Positions 46,891-55,056 of a stretch of 64,000 nt of DNA are shown in pieces. A program made the translations under genes and the position numbers. The stretch is taken from the NCBI RefSeq assembly GCF_000590885.1, contig NZ_JFHN01000010.1, positions 1 to 64,000 of the forward strand, written 5' to 3'. The first letter of the stretch is position 1; each line of letters begins with the position of its first letter. The notes beneath the pieces were generated by a model. The model was given only the letters and a program-made list of their open reading frames with translations, did not search any database and was not told the DNA's origin. The stretch comes from Erwinia mallotivora (GTDB lineage Bacteria; Pseudomonadota; Gammaproteobacteria; Enterobacterales; Enterobacteriaceae).

Positions 46891-47358
46891 CTAGTCGCTG
46901 GCAGGCTCCAGCAGGATCGCCCCGGTCCCGCGCGCGCTCAACTGGTCATCAGGATTGCGCAGCGGACAATCGGCCATAGACAGGCAACCACAGCCAATGC
47001 AGCCGTCAAGATCGTCACGCAGGCGGGTCAGCGTATTGATGCGATCGTCCAGCTCTTCGCGCCATTTTGCCGACAGCACCGCCCACTCTTTTGGTGACAT
47101 GCGCTTACTCACTGGAAACTGCATCAGATGCTCGCCAATGGTTGCCAGCGGAATACCAATACGCTGAGCGATTTTAATAATCGCCACCCGCCGGAGCACG
47201 TCGCGGTTGTAGCGCCGTTGATTACCGCCGTTACGGAAGCTGCTGATTAATCCTTTGCTTTCATAAAAATGCAATGCCGAAACCGCCACCCCACAACGCC
47301 GGGCCACATCTCCGGGGGTCAGCTCACGTTTGTTCAGAGAGTGAAGATTTTTTTTCAT
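46891..47358 (-). CDS. soxR: Redox-sensitive transcriptional activator SoxR
   Basis: A 155-residue MerR-family dimeric sensor with a [2Fe-2S] cluster per monomer; oxidised SoxR activates soxS. The winged helix-turn-helix is [20 protein letters not shown] and [20 protein letters not shown], followed by the dimerisation helix. The cluster-binding cysteines are all present in [12 protein letters not shown]. It is divergent from soxS over a sox box, as in E. coli. Confidence 0.97.
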   Translation of the reverse strand: MKKNLHSLNKRELTPGDVARRCGVAVSALHFYESKGLISSFRNGGNQRRYNRDVLRRVAIIKIAQRIGIPLATIGEHLMQFPVSKRMSPKEWAVLSAKWREELDDRINTLTRLRDDLDGCIGCGCLSMADCPLRNPDDQLSARGTGAILLEPASD

Positions 47359-47366
47359 CTTTACGC

Positions 47367-47397
47367 TTTACCTCAAGTTAACTTGAGGAATTATACT
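47367..47397 (+). promoter_or_regulatory. soxS promoter with perfect sox box
   Basis: The 18-base palindrome CCTCAAGTTAACTTGAGG (47371-47388) matches the SoxR operator of E. coli. It lies between TTTACC (-35, 47367-47372) and TATACT (-10, 47392-47397) with an overlong 19-base spacer, the feature by which SoxR distorts and activates the promoter. Confidence 0.95.
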
Positions 47398-47483
47398 CAG
47401 CAGCCATTACGAAGGCGAAAGAAAGTTACCCATTATCCAATGACCAACAGGCCAGTCGTCAGAAACCAGGGAGAACACAACGT

Positions 47484-47825
47484 ATGCATGATCAAATCAT
47501 CAACACGCTCACCAACTGGATCGACAGTAATCTGGATAAAACACTGTCTATCGATAAGGTGGCGGAAAAATCCGGCTATTCGAAATGGCATCTGCAACGT
47601 ATGTTTCGCACCGTAACCCGGCAGACGCTGGGGGGCTATATTCGCGAACGTCGTCTGACCCTGGCCGCAGAAGCCTTACGCCAGACCCAACGTCCGGTTT
47701 TCGACATCGCCATGCAGTATGGTTACGATTCACAGCAGACCTTCTGCCGTGTTTTTCGGCGGCAGTTTTCTCTGACGCCCACCGCCTATCGCCACACCAT
47801 GCGTCGCCGCACTGTTACCCACTGA
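47484..47825 (+). CDS. soxS: Superoxide response activator SoxS
   Basis: A 113-residue AraC/XylS-type regulator without a sensing domain, so its level alone controls the superoxide regulon. Two helix-turn-helix motifs are present (DKVAEKSGYSKWHLQRMFRT and DIAMQYGYDSQQTFCRVFRR). It matches E. coli SoxS along its length, with about eight extra C-terminal residues (RRRTVTH). GGGAG precedes the start. Confidence 0.95.
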   Translation: MHDQIINTLTNWIDSNLDKTLSIDKVAEKSGYSKWHLQRMFRTVTRQTLGGYIRERRLTLAAEALRQTQRPVFDIAMQYGYDSQQTFCRVFRRQFSLTPTAYRHTMRRRTVTH

Positions 47826-47919
47826 GCAGCCCCACCCCGCACGGGGCTGACATTTCCGGCGTAAAAAACCACCTGATTACGCCTTAAAAGTGTTCAGTTT
47901 TTGAAAATGGCTGATATAA

Positions 47920-47935
47920 TGTGACCTTCGTCACA
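47920..47935. promoter_or_regulatory. Perfect CRP-type site upstream of yjcB
   Basis: TGTGA-CCTTCG-TCACA fits the CRP consensus TGTGA-N6-TCACA exactly. It directly overlaps the end of a TATAAT hexamer (47915-47920), so it could act as a repressor site for that promoter or as an activator site for one further down. Confidence 0.6.
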
Positions 47936-47943
47936 CTTCTTTG

Positions 47944-47957
47944 ACTGACTGGTCAGT
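47944..47957. promoter_or_regulatory. Dyad next to the CRP-type site
   Basis: ACTGAC-TG-GTCAGT is a perfect dyad nine bases downstream of the CRP-type site, in the presumed leader or operator of yjcB. TetR-family operators often have similar TGAC/GTCA arms; the regulator is unknown. Confidence 0.45.
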
Positions 47958-48048
47958 TCAGGTGAAAAGCATTCCTGGCAACTTTCTTACCTGAATTGTG
48001 ATGAAAATTCACTGTCAGGCCTGATTTGTCGCGGAGTTTGCAAAAGAA

Positions 48049-48330
48049 ATGGGTACCCTAACCGCCAGCCTGGTGTTAATGAGATGGGAACTGTTAAGTG
48101 CAGTAATGATGTTTCTGGCCAGCACCTTCAACGTGAAATGCCGTCAGGCAAGCCATAACGGTATGGCTTTTGTTTTCACCGGCGTGGGCATCGGTATGTC
48201 CTGCTGGTTCGTCACCGGCCTGCTGGGTATCACGCTGAGCATGGAAAATCTGCTCAATTTCTGGCACATCACTAAAGATGTCTTTGTGGATGTGATGAGC
48301 CACACCCCTACTGACTACCCAATGCCGTAA
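48049..48330 (+). CDS. yjcB: YjcB, small inner-membrane protein
   Basis: A 93-residue protein, the same length as E. coli YjcB and matching it at LMRWELLSAVMMFLAST, the central CWF-x-LLGIT segment and the Pro-rich tail. Two hydrophobic helices are predicted. Its function is not established. It sits after soxS as in the E. coli sox region, but pdeC, which lies between soxS and yjcB in E. coli, is missing here. Confidence 0.85.
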   Translation: MGTLTASLVLMRWELLSAVMMFLASTFNVKCRQASHNGMAFVFTGVGIGMSCWFVTGLLGITLSMENLLNFWHITKDVFVDVMSHTPTDYPMP

Positions 48331-48337
48331 AAATTTC

Positions 48338-48363
48338 CCGCCGCGCTCTGAAGAGGGCGGCGG
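48338..48363 (-). terminator. Hairpin between yjcB and the ATP-grasp gene
   Basis: CCGCCGC (48338-48344) pairs with GCGGCGG (48357-48363). On the minus strand it is followed by GAAATTTTTAC, so it fits a terminator of the ATP-grasp transcript and lies eight bases after yjcB. Confidence 0.6.
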
Positions 48364-48379
48364 CAAGACTGACCGGTGA

Positions 48380-49324
48380 TTAAACTTTCTTCAGCATCAC
48401 CGGCAATGCAGTAACAAGGCTGCCCGAGTTTTGCGCTTTGCGGTCCTGCTCCCACATGTTGCCCATCATTTCGTTCAGCCCCTGATCCAGGCCAGTCACC
48501 AGACCTGCGCCCGGCGTGAAAGTCAGTTCGCCAAAATAGATTTGTCCTTCATTGATATACCAGTCAACCCGGACATAATCGAAGTCCGCCGCCAGCTTTT
48601 TACTCAATTCCAGCGCTTTTTCCAGCGAGGGCATCTCGCTACTGGTATCAAACCCGGTATCGCGAATTTTGTAAAAGCAGGTCTTGAGGTTATTTACATA
48701 AAAGCTCATTGACAAAGGGGCCGCGCCAACACGGTTATAGATAACCTGCAAAACATACTCAAAATGACCATTTTTCTTATTAAACATGTGGAATTTATAA
48801 TCCACTGCGGCGAATTTACCGTCGCCGACATATTGTTCAACCAGGATGCGTGGCTTGATATAGCGATAATGGATTTCGCGCGCTTCCAGAGAAAAATCAC
48901 GGCTTAACCACTCTTCGCATTGCTTAATCAGCAATTGCTTTTTTATACAGTCCGGCTCCTCAAGCACAATTTCGACCATTCCGGAGCCATGATTCGGTTT
49001 GATGACGGTATTCTTTAATGACTTCAGCTCCAGCAACGTAATCGGTTGCGATGTTTCATGTATCATAGGAATCAGATACTTGTCACCAATCGTTTTTGCT
49101 ATGTAATCTCTCACTAAAATTTTATCTGAAAGAATGCCATAACGAACATGATCACCCGTAACAAATTTACGATGCAGTATTTTTTCGTTAAATAATTTCG
49201 GCTGATATATATTTGGCAACCTCTTAAATTTACGAAAATAATTAATTCTGTCCTGATAAACCCACGGCATTTTCTTAAAAATATACGAGATGCTTTTTCT
49301 CAATTGTGTTTTGAGTTTTAACAT
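48380..49324 (-). CDS. TupA-like ATP-grasp protein, polysaccharide related
   Basis: A 314-residue ATP-grasp enzyme of the TupA-like group, members of which modify surface polysaccharides (for example adding amino acid or acyl-type groups). Visible parts are FNEKILHRKF and LSDKILVRDYI near the start, the nucleotide site VIKPNHGSGMVEIV, the YRYIKPRILVEQYV strand and metal-binding VRVDWYINEGQIYFGELTFT. It overlaps the flippase gene by seven bases. GC is lower than the neighbouring housekeeping genes, in keeping with transfer. Confidence 0.82.
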   Translation of the reverse strand: MLKLKTQLRKSISYIFKKMPWVYQDRINYFRKFKRLPNIYQPKLFNEKILHRKFVTGDHVRYGILSDKILVRDYIAKTIGDKYLIPMIHETSQPITLLELKSLKNTVIKPNHGSGMVEIVLEEPDCIKKQLLIKQCEEWLSRDFSLEAREIHYRYIKPRILVEQYVGDGKFAAVDYKFHMFNKKNGHFEYVLQVIYNRVGAAPLSMSFYVNNLKTCFYKIRDTGFDTSSEMPSLEKALELSKKLAADFDYVRVDWYINEGQIYFGELTFTPGAGLVTGLDQGLNEMMGNMWEQDRKAQNSGSLVTALPVMLKKV

Positions 49325-50589
49325 TTTTGCCTCAGTTTGTATGTTTTGTAGTTGAGTGAGGAAAGCTGTATTTTAAGAATGACGCCATTCTTAAAGAAAT
49401 AATTCATTACGGTCAGAGACAAAATCTCAGTAATGAGCACGCTCCAGGCTGCTCCTGTTAATCCCCAATGCTGAATGAAGTACCAGTTGGTCACCACGCT
49501 TATCATTACCAGCAAAATAATTTTTATCAGCAGATAATTGAACCCACCTTCTTTCACCATATAGCGATAAGCGACGGTGCCCATTGCCGAAAAACAGGTT
49601 GCCAGTGACAACAGCGTAACCAGATTGCCGGACGCGGAGTAATCATGCCCGTACAGGGAACGAATCAGATGCTCCCCTGACAATGCCACCAGCAGAAGCA
49701 TCAGTAATGATACCGCCATAACATAGCCATTCAGCCTGGCGGCCAGCTGTATCGCAACCTCCTTACGCTCCCTGAAAATTTCAGCAAAGCTGGAAGTAAT
49801 AAGGGCCACCGGGATAAATATCCACGAGGCAGAAATCGTATTTGCAGCGGTGAACAGCCCTAACTGATGGGCAGAACCGACGCCGACCAGGAAAAACTGC
49901 GCCAGCCTGACCTGAACGGAGATAAACACGCTGGAAATCGCCAACGGCAATCCGGCGTGCAGCAGATAGCGCAGATAGTTACGCTGCTTCCGCTTTGGTG
50001 GCGAGCTGATGCTGTTGGTCTGATAAAACAGAGTGCGCTTAATCAGGTACGGTACCAGCGTGACCGACACGACAGAGAGAGACAACCACAATGGGCTGAG
50101 CCTCAGCCAGGCAATGGTAAAGCTGATAGCAAAGCTCAGTATCATTCCCGTTGCGTTAGCAAGGGTATTCATGCGCGATTCCAGTCGTGCATTGTTATAG
50201 ACGCTGAAAATATCCTGAGTGACAAAAATGGCAGACAGGAAAGATGCCACGGTGAAAATCAAAAAATTTTCCCGCATCATTAACCAGACATAAATTAATA
50301 CCGGCACGGACAGTAATAATAACAATGTTATACGTAGCTGCTTAGCAACAGCCATCAGGCGCGTCCCCCGATTTACACTCTTACTGATACTTTTAAACAG
50401 AATGGTTTCCGTGCCGAATATAGCAATTGTCTGAATAATAGAAAAAAGCGAGGCAGAAAATGCTATTTGTCCGAATACAGATGGCCCAAATGATTTAGCC
50501 ACATAGGACGTTACAAATATCACACCGAAAACTGAAACCACTTTTTCAGACATCATCCAGGCGGCGTTTGAGACAACACTGTATTTCAT
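49318..50589 (-). CDS. Wzx-type polysaccharide flippase / oligosaccharide transporter
   Basis: A 423-residue inner-membrane protein with about 12 membrane helices, opening with the typical SNAAWMMSEKVVSVFGVIFV and VTSYVAKSFGPSVFGQIAFS. A mid-protein AGLPLAISSVFISVQVRLAQ is also typical of MOP-superfamily flippases. It would move lipid-linked glycan across the inner membrane. Only the ATP-grasp gene accompanies it; there are no glycosyltransferase or polymerase genes nearby, so it would have to act on glycans made elsewhere. Confidence 0.87.
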   Translation of the reverse strand: MKYSVVSNAAWMMSEKVVSVFGVIFVTSYVAKSFGPSVFGQIAFSASLFSIIQTIAIFGTETILFKSISKSVNRGTRLMAVAKQLRITLLLLLSVPVLIYVWLMMRENFLIFTVASFLSAIFVTQDIFSVYNNARLESRMNTLANATGMILSFAISFTIAWLRLSPLWLSLSVVSVTLVPYLIKRTLFYQTNSISSPPKRKQRNYLRYLLHAGLPLAISSVFISVQVRLAQFFLVGVGSAHQLGLFTAANTISASWIFIPVALITSSFAEIFRERKEVAIQLAARLNGYVMAVSLLMLLLVALSGEHLIRSLYGHDYSASGNLVTLLSLATCFSAMGTVAYRYMVKEGGFNYLLIKIILLVMISVVTNWYFIQHWGLTGAAWSVLITEILSLTVMNYFFKNGVILKIQLSSLNYKTYKLRQKC

Positions 50590-51113
50590 TGGAGCATCCT
50601 TTGTCGTACTTAACTTAATGCCAAACTGCGTACATCCTTGTCTGGAAGAGACAAAAAACCACGTCAGACACCCGAAAAAAAAGGAATCTGAAAATAAGAT
50701 TACAAAAAAACCAGACCGCTCTTATTTTTAGTTTTTATTGCTGCCATCCGCTCCGTTCAGGAATATTCCGATCTCAGCCGGACTTAATTCAAGTGAAGCA
50801 TATTTAAAACACCTGACTAATAAATAGCAGAGACACAGGAACTATCCTGGGGATTATTCTTAATTACGTTCAGCCAATGCCTGACGACGTGAAAAGAATT
50901 TATAACAAAAAACGAAATATCGAAAGTCAACTGGCACCATGACAAATAAAACAGGAGAAATCCCATGATGATATTTCTTCATAATACCTTAACGTAAAGC
51001 ATTCAATTCAAATCGCGCACTTAACGAGACTGAACTAATTTATGGATTATTTAGATCCATTAATTAATGAAATCGTTCTCATCACATTATAGTTAAGAAA
51101 GGTAATAGCATTT
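50590..51113. other. AT-rich intergenic region between flippase and truncated IS3-type gene
   Basis: About 520 bases, low GC. A ten-codon reading frame (50965-50997) has a GGAG site but no other support. An inverted pair ATGGAT (51042-51047) and ATCCAT (51055-51060) lies about 50 bases before the next gene. Promoters for both divergent genes should be here. Confidence 0.45.
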
Positions 51114-51509
51114 ATGAGAAAGTCACGATATACCGAAGAGCAAATCACCAGTGCTATTAAAGCATCGGAATGCGGCGTTAAAGTGAAAGAGATTTGTGAA
51201 GAACTGGGGATTTCTGAAGCCACCTTTTACAGCTGGAAAAAGAAGTATTCTGGCCTTTTCTCAGAGGAAGGCAGGAAAATCAAAGACCTGGAGGATAAAG
51301 TTCACACGATGGAGCGTGAGCTGCAAACCCTGTCCTCAGATAAGGAAATGCTGCAAAGCGTGATGAAAAACTTCTTTACTACCAATGAGAAACGTCAGGC
51401 AGTTAATTTTCTACAGGAAACTTTTGAGATCGGCACCCGACGCAGCTGCCGGTTGATGGATATTAGTCGCAGTGTTTATCACTATCCTTATAACTTAGAA
51501 AATCATTAA
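51114..51509 (+). CDS. Truncated IS3-type OrfA/OrfB-N fusion, possibly domesticated
   Basis: This 131-residue protein starts like an IS3-family OrfA (RYTEEQITSAIKASECGVKV, helix-turn-helix at EICEELGISEATFYSWKKKY) with a leucine-zipper-like segment. It then continues in the same frame into an OrfB-like N-terminus (EKRQAVNFLQETF, then RRSCRLMDISRSVYHYP). The DDE catalytic domain is missing. In active elements orfA and orfB are joined by frameshifting, so an in-frame join with a clean stop suggests either a decayed IS or a retained DNA-binding protein. No terminal repeats were recognised. Confidence 0.75.
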   Translation: MRKSRYTEEQITSAIKASECGVKVKEICEELGISEATFYSWKKKYSGLFSEEGRKIKDLEDKVHTMERELQTLSSDKEMLQSVMKNFFTTNEKRQAVNFLQETFEIGTRRSCRLMDISRSVYHYPYNLENH

Positions 51510-52316
51510 TTGCGGCTGGCAAAAATGTCTTCTTTGAAAGTATGAATTTTAAATATTCTGGTTATTGTTCTTAAGTTTAGTGCCTTTTTTGAACGACATA
51601 TTTTCTGTATTGTTAATCATTAAACTCAACGTCCATCCGGGCGCCACATCCGTCGCACGTCAAATTTAACCTGCAACATCAGTAGAATAGAAGCACATCT
51701 CTCTCAGTAGCTGAGAGAGATGTGCTTATTACTACATTAGCATCACTGACGATTATCAACGATTATGTCTCTTCTGGTGCCAGATAAGATAATCTGTTTC
51801 CTGCTATGTCTACGAACTCTGCTGTGCCCTGCGCGCTCTCATGGCGAGAATATACGTATTTACAGCCATAACGTCAGGAAAGGCGATGCCCCTCTGACCA
51901 CTGACCGAAGATAAACTCAGTAAAAACACTTAACGTTTGATTCATTATCCAGCAATAACTAAACAATGATGACTCTTTTATCCCTCTGTGGTTAATGTGT
52001 CTGGAAAGGTAGTGACCATTATTAACCAGAGCGAGACTAAAGAAATTTGAGTTAATGATGGCTCACAGGGACGAAGACAGTCTGGTTAATTCTGCGGGAG
52101 GAAATGAGTAGAACAAATTGACTGTCCCGGAAAAGCAAAGAATAGGATTAGCGATTATTCTGATAGCGGAACAATTGTTCCTTGTGGCAGGCAAACCATG
52201 AATGCCACGCCAAAGAAACTGATATCGTAATTGTGCAAAAATGAGGCAAACGTCACAAATTTTCGCCAGGAAAAGTTCCGTTCTTTGTTTATATCCCGGC
52301 GAGAAGAGTGCCTGAT
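51510..52316. other. Non-coding or decayed stretch, about 0.8 kb
   Basis: No reading frame here has coding support; the minus-strand frame 52063-52320 lacks family resemblance. The notable feature is the perfect hairpin at 51691-51727. The rest may be debris from transfer or IS activity. Confidence 0.5.
51691..51727. repeat. Perfect 17-base-pair hairpin
   Basis: AAGCACATCTCTCTCAG (51691-51707) and its exact complement (51711-51727) surround a TAG loop. There is no T-run on the plus strand, only TATTACTACATT. It may be a terminator for the IS3-type gene 180 bases upstream, or a mobile-element related structure. Confidence 0.85.
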
Positions 52317-53285
52317 TCATTTAACGTCAGCGATTTTTCGAACCAGTGGTTGCGGTTTGATTCGCGTGGCCAGCACCACCCCAACGACCAGGCAGCCAAT
52401 ACCAACACTGGTCAGCAGTCCAGGCCAGCTGTGACGTAATATAAAGGTATAAGCCAGACCGGCGAGTATCTCGAAAACAATCAGCGGACCCACCAGAACC
52501 GTTGGCAGCCGCTGGCTGGCTTCATTCCAGCACAGCGCTCCCAGCCAGGAACAGAACAGGCCAATAGCCAGCATCAATGCCAGAAATATTGCCGGTCGTG
52601 GGCCAAGCGGCAGGGGAAAATCAGGACGACTGAAGTGCAGCTGCATATTCACCAGCAGATACCCCATCACTGCCAGGGGTAAGGTGGCGATCCCCTGGGC
52701 AGTAGCCCAGGTGGTGGCTTTGCTGCCCGGATGTTCACGCAGCCAGCGGGCGTTACGCAGGGGATACCATGTCCAGCAAACCATTGCCGCCAGCGCCAGC
52801 AGGATGCCGCTGAGATAACGCAGCAAATCGTTTTGCTGCCCCATTGCCTGCCATTCCGCCACGTTGACCAACCCCAGTCCGGCAGCGATCAGCACCAATA
52901 CGGGAACTAACTTCAGCCAGGGTAACCGGCCATCCTCACCGCCATACAGCAGATTCGCGCTGATGGAGATCACGACCGGCAGCGTGCCAATAATCATGGT
53001 GGATACCGGTGCGCCAGTGCGCTGGATGGCACTGGCCAGGCAGGTGTAATAAAGAAGGTTGCCGACCAGCGCCAGCTTCAGGGCTTCAATCCAGTCGCTG
53101 CGAGCCAGCCGTTTCAGGCGGTGGCGATCGCGCCAGGCAAGCGGCAGCGCAATCACGCCAAAAGCAACATAGCGCCCGACAGATTGCAACGCGCCGGGAT
53201 AGTCCGGCACCAGCAGCGGGCCAACGAAGATCAGTCCCCACATCAGCCCGGCTGCCAGGGCAAAAAGTACACCTGCTAACATCAT
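52317..53285 (-). CDS. DMT-superfamily transporter (EamA-like)
   Basis: A 322-residue inner-membrane protein with ten predicted membrane segments in two EamA-like repeats, starting GVLFALAAGLMWGLIFVGPL. Landmarks such as NLLYYTCLASAIQRTGAPVS and ALCWNEASQRLPTVLVGPLI support export of small metabolites or amino acids, but the substrate is not evident. It is divergent from the VirK/YbjX gene across 258 bases. Two ATGs in tandem make the exact start ambiguous by one codon. Confidence 0.88.
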   Translation of the reverse strand: MMLAGVLFALAAGLMWGLIFVGPLLVPDYPGALQSVGRYVAFGVIALPLAWRDRHRLKRLARSDWIEALKLALVGNLLYYTCLASAIQRTGAPVSTMIIGTLPVVISISANLLYGGEDGRLPWLKLVPVLVLIAAGLGLVNVAEWQAMGQQNDLLRYLSGILLALAAMVCWTWYPLRNARWLREHPGSKATTWATAQGIATLPLAVMGYLLVNMQLHFSRPDFPLPLGPRPAIFLALMLAIGLFCSWLGALCWNEASQRLPTVLVGPLIVFEILAGLAYTFILRHSWPGLLTSVGIGCLVVGVVLATRIKPQPLVRKIADVK

Positions 53286-53434
53286 CGTCCTGCCTGTCTC
53301 AGTTCAGAATAGTTTTCAGCCCAGACCTCATATCATGATGACATTTCCGGTGAAAAATCATCACAACATAATGACACTGCGCAATATTCCCACCCCGAAA
53401 ACAACATAATAATTTGCCTTTAGTTGCACTAACT

Positions 53435-53451
53435 TAAACACCTCATCAACC
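53435..53451 (-). promoter_or_regulatory. PhoP-box candidate upstream of the VirK/YbjX gene
   Basis: Read on the minus strand: GGTTGA-TGAGG-TGTTTA, against the PhoP consensus (T/G)GTTTA-N5-(T/G)GTTTA with one mismatch. It lies 92 bases before the DUF535 start at 53544, in reverse orientation, and equally upstream of the DMT gene. Confidence 0.4.
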
Positions 53452-53543
53452 ATTTATAAAGACAGCTAACGACAAATTTATCATTTATCTGATGTTGAAG
53501 ATTGGGGTGTTTCACTGGGCTTTTGACCCCTGGAATACTTAAC

Positions 53544-54476
53544 ATGTCTGACACCACTTTTTTACCTCATCCGGAGAGCAGTCTCACATTCTTCTTATCC
53601 CTTGTTTCGGGCAGGCTCAAGCCAGGTAAACTGTGGTATGACCGTGAATATCGTGTTAAGTATCTGATGCGTTCGCTGATTTGGCCCGCCCAGACGCATC
53701 GTCTGGTCAATGCCATTACCGCCGAGCCGGTGATGCGCAGTATTCTCTCCGTCCAGCACACCTTACCCAGTAAGATTCACCGCCCTTATCTCTATGGGGG
53801 TATGCCGGTGATGCAACGCGTGCAGGCCGTCATCGATCATTATGATTTCATTAAAAATCTGTCGTCGCCGCGCCTCAGGGAGGCGATGCTGACGGCGCAA
53901 GGCGTTGAGTTGTTGCAGTTCGACGGTAAAAATGGCGAGCACTTCAGCATTACGCTGGCCTGCACCGGTCGCTGTGAACGTGAAGGAGAAGTTAATCTGT
54001 TCGTCAGCGTCGATGGCGAGAAGCTGGCGATGCTGACCTTTGCCGTTGTGTGTCAGAACGGAAACCCGGTGGTGGTGATCGGCGGTATTCAGGGGGCACA
54101 CAGAGATACCCCACATGAACGTATTCGCGAAGCGACCAAAGCCTGTTATGGCCTGTTCCCCAAACGGTTGCTGATGGAAACACTGCTGTTATTTTGTCAG
54201 GCAACCGGCGTAGTGCAAATCCAGGCGGTCAGTGATCACGGACATATTTTCCGTAGCCTGCGTTATCGTCTGAAGAAAAAGAGCCTGTTTCACGCCAGCT
54301 ATAACGAGTTCTGGGAGTCACTCCATGCCGTACCGCTGTCAGCTCAGCTCTATGCCATCCCAATGACATTTCCGCGCAAGCCGCTGGACGAGGTGGTCAG
54401 CAAGAAGCGTTCGGAATACCGTAAACGTTATGAACTGCTGGACAGGCTCAGCCAACAGTTTGTCGGGCGGCTTTGA
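53544..54476 (+). CDS. VirK/YbjX family protein (DUF535)
   Basis: A 310-residue cytoplasmic protein of the VirK/YbjX family. Typical parts are WYDREYRVKYLMRSLIWPAQ, RPYLYGGMPVMQRVQAVIDH, VVVIGGIQGAHRDTPHERIR and CYGLFPKRLLMETLLLFCQA. In Salmonella virK and ybjX are PhoP-activated and linked to resistance to antimicrobial peptides and to envelope remodelling; the molecular activity is unknown. The start at 53544 is preferred to 53502. A reversed PhoP-box-like motif is upstream. It converges with the DUF3828 gene. Confidence 0.88.
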   Translation: MSDTTFLPHPESSLTFFLSLVSGRLKPGKLWYDREYRVKYLMRSLIWPAQTHRLVNAITAEPVMRSILSVQHTLPSKIHRPYLYGGMPVMQRVQAVIDHYDFIKNLSSPRLREAMLTAQGVELLQFDGKNGEHFSITLACTGRCEREGEVNLFVSVDGEKLAMLTFAVVCQNGNPVVVIGGIQGAHRDTPHERIREATKACYGLFPKRLLMETLLLFCQATGVVQIQAVSDHGHIFRSLRYRLKKKSLFHASYNEFWESLHAVPLSAQLYAIPMTFPRKPLDEVVSKKRSEYRKRYELLDRLSQQFVGRL

Positions 54477-54488
54477 GTGCCGCGCGAC

Positions 54489-54923
54489 TTATTTATTCTC
54501 TTTAACCACATCATCAATCCGCCAGCCATGACGATCCCGGTGCAGAGTGACCAGCAACAGTTGCTGATCGCTGGGATCGTTGCCGAGAATGACATCCCCT
54601 GACGCAGTATCGCCATCAATGGTGAAACGACTGACGCTGACGTGATCAATCCAGGCATCGCTGTAATCCTGATCCTGCAAAAAATAGTCATCTTCCATGC
54701 CATCAGGACTTTTGATCAGCACGTTGATTTTTTGCAACAACCGGGGCGTGACGTAGTCGTTCAGTAACGGATCGTGCTCATCTATTGGGCTTTCATCTTT
54801 ATTCAGTGCAGCAAGATACCAACTGTAGAAATTTTTGCTGGTAGTCTGAGGATCGCTATTTTCCGCCGCACTGGCGTACAACGCACACAGCGCCAGGCCC
54901 AGCGCCAGTAACCATTTTTTCAT
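54489..54923 (-). CDS. DUF3828 secreted protein
   Basis: A 144-residue exported protein. The ATG at 54923 gives a clean signal peptide (MKKWLLALGLALCALYASA-AE) and is preferred over the upstream in-frame start at 55163, which would overlap the hydrolase gene. The mature part includes TTSKNFYSWYLAALN and ends with VTLHRDRHGWRIDDVVKENK, typical of DUF3828. One Cys is in the signal region, so this is probably not a lipoprotein. Function unknown. Confidence 0.8.
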   Translation of the reverse strand: MKKWLLALGLALCALYASAAENSDPQTTSKNFYSWYLAALNKDESPIDEHDPLLNDYVTPRLLQKINVLIKSPDGMEDDYFLQDQDYSDAWIDHVSVSRFTIDGDTASGDVILGNDPSDQQLLLVTLHRDRHGWRIDDVVKENK

Positions 54924-55056
54924 TCTTACCATCTCTTCCCGATTCATGCTTTCAGTAACTACCCCGTTGCATCCATGCTGCTGTAACAGGACCCCCGCTA
55001 ATTTACCCTTTCGCACTATTTTTTGAGCGGATTTCTGCAATTTATTTAGTAAATTT

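Noticed and set aside
50965-50997. Ten-codon leader peptide with a GGAG site
   Set aside because: No attenuator-like hairpins follow and the downstream gene is not biosynthetic.
52063-52320. Minus-strand frame of 85 codons downstream of the DMT gene
   Set aside because: No family resemblance, no clear ribosome site, and it overlaps the end of the DMT transporter gene.
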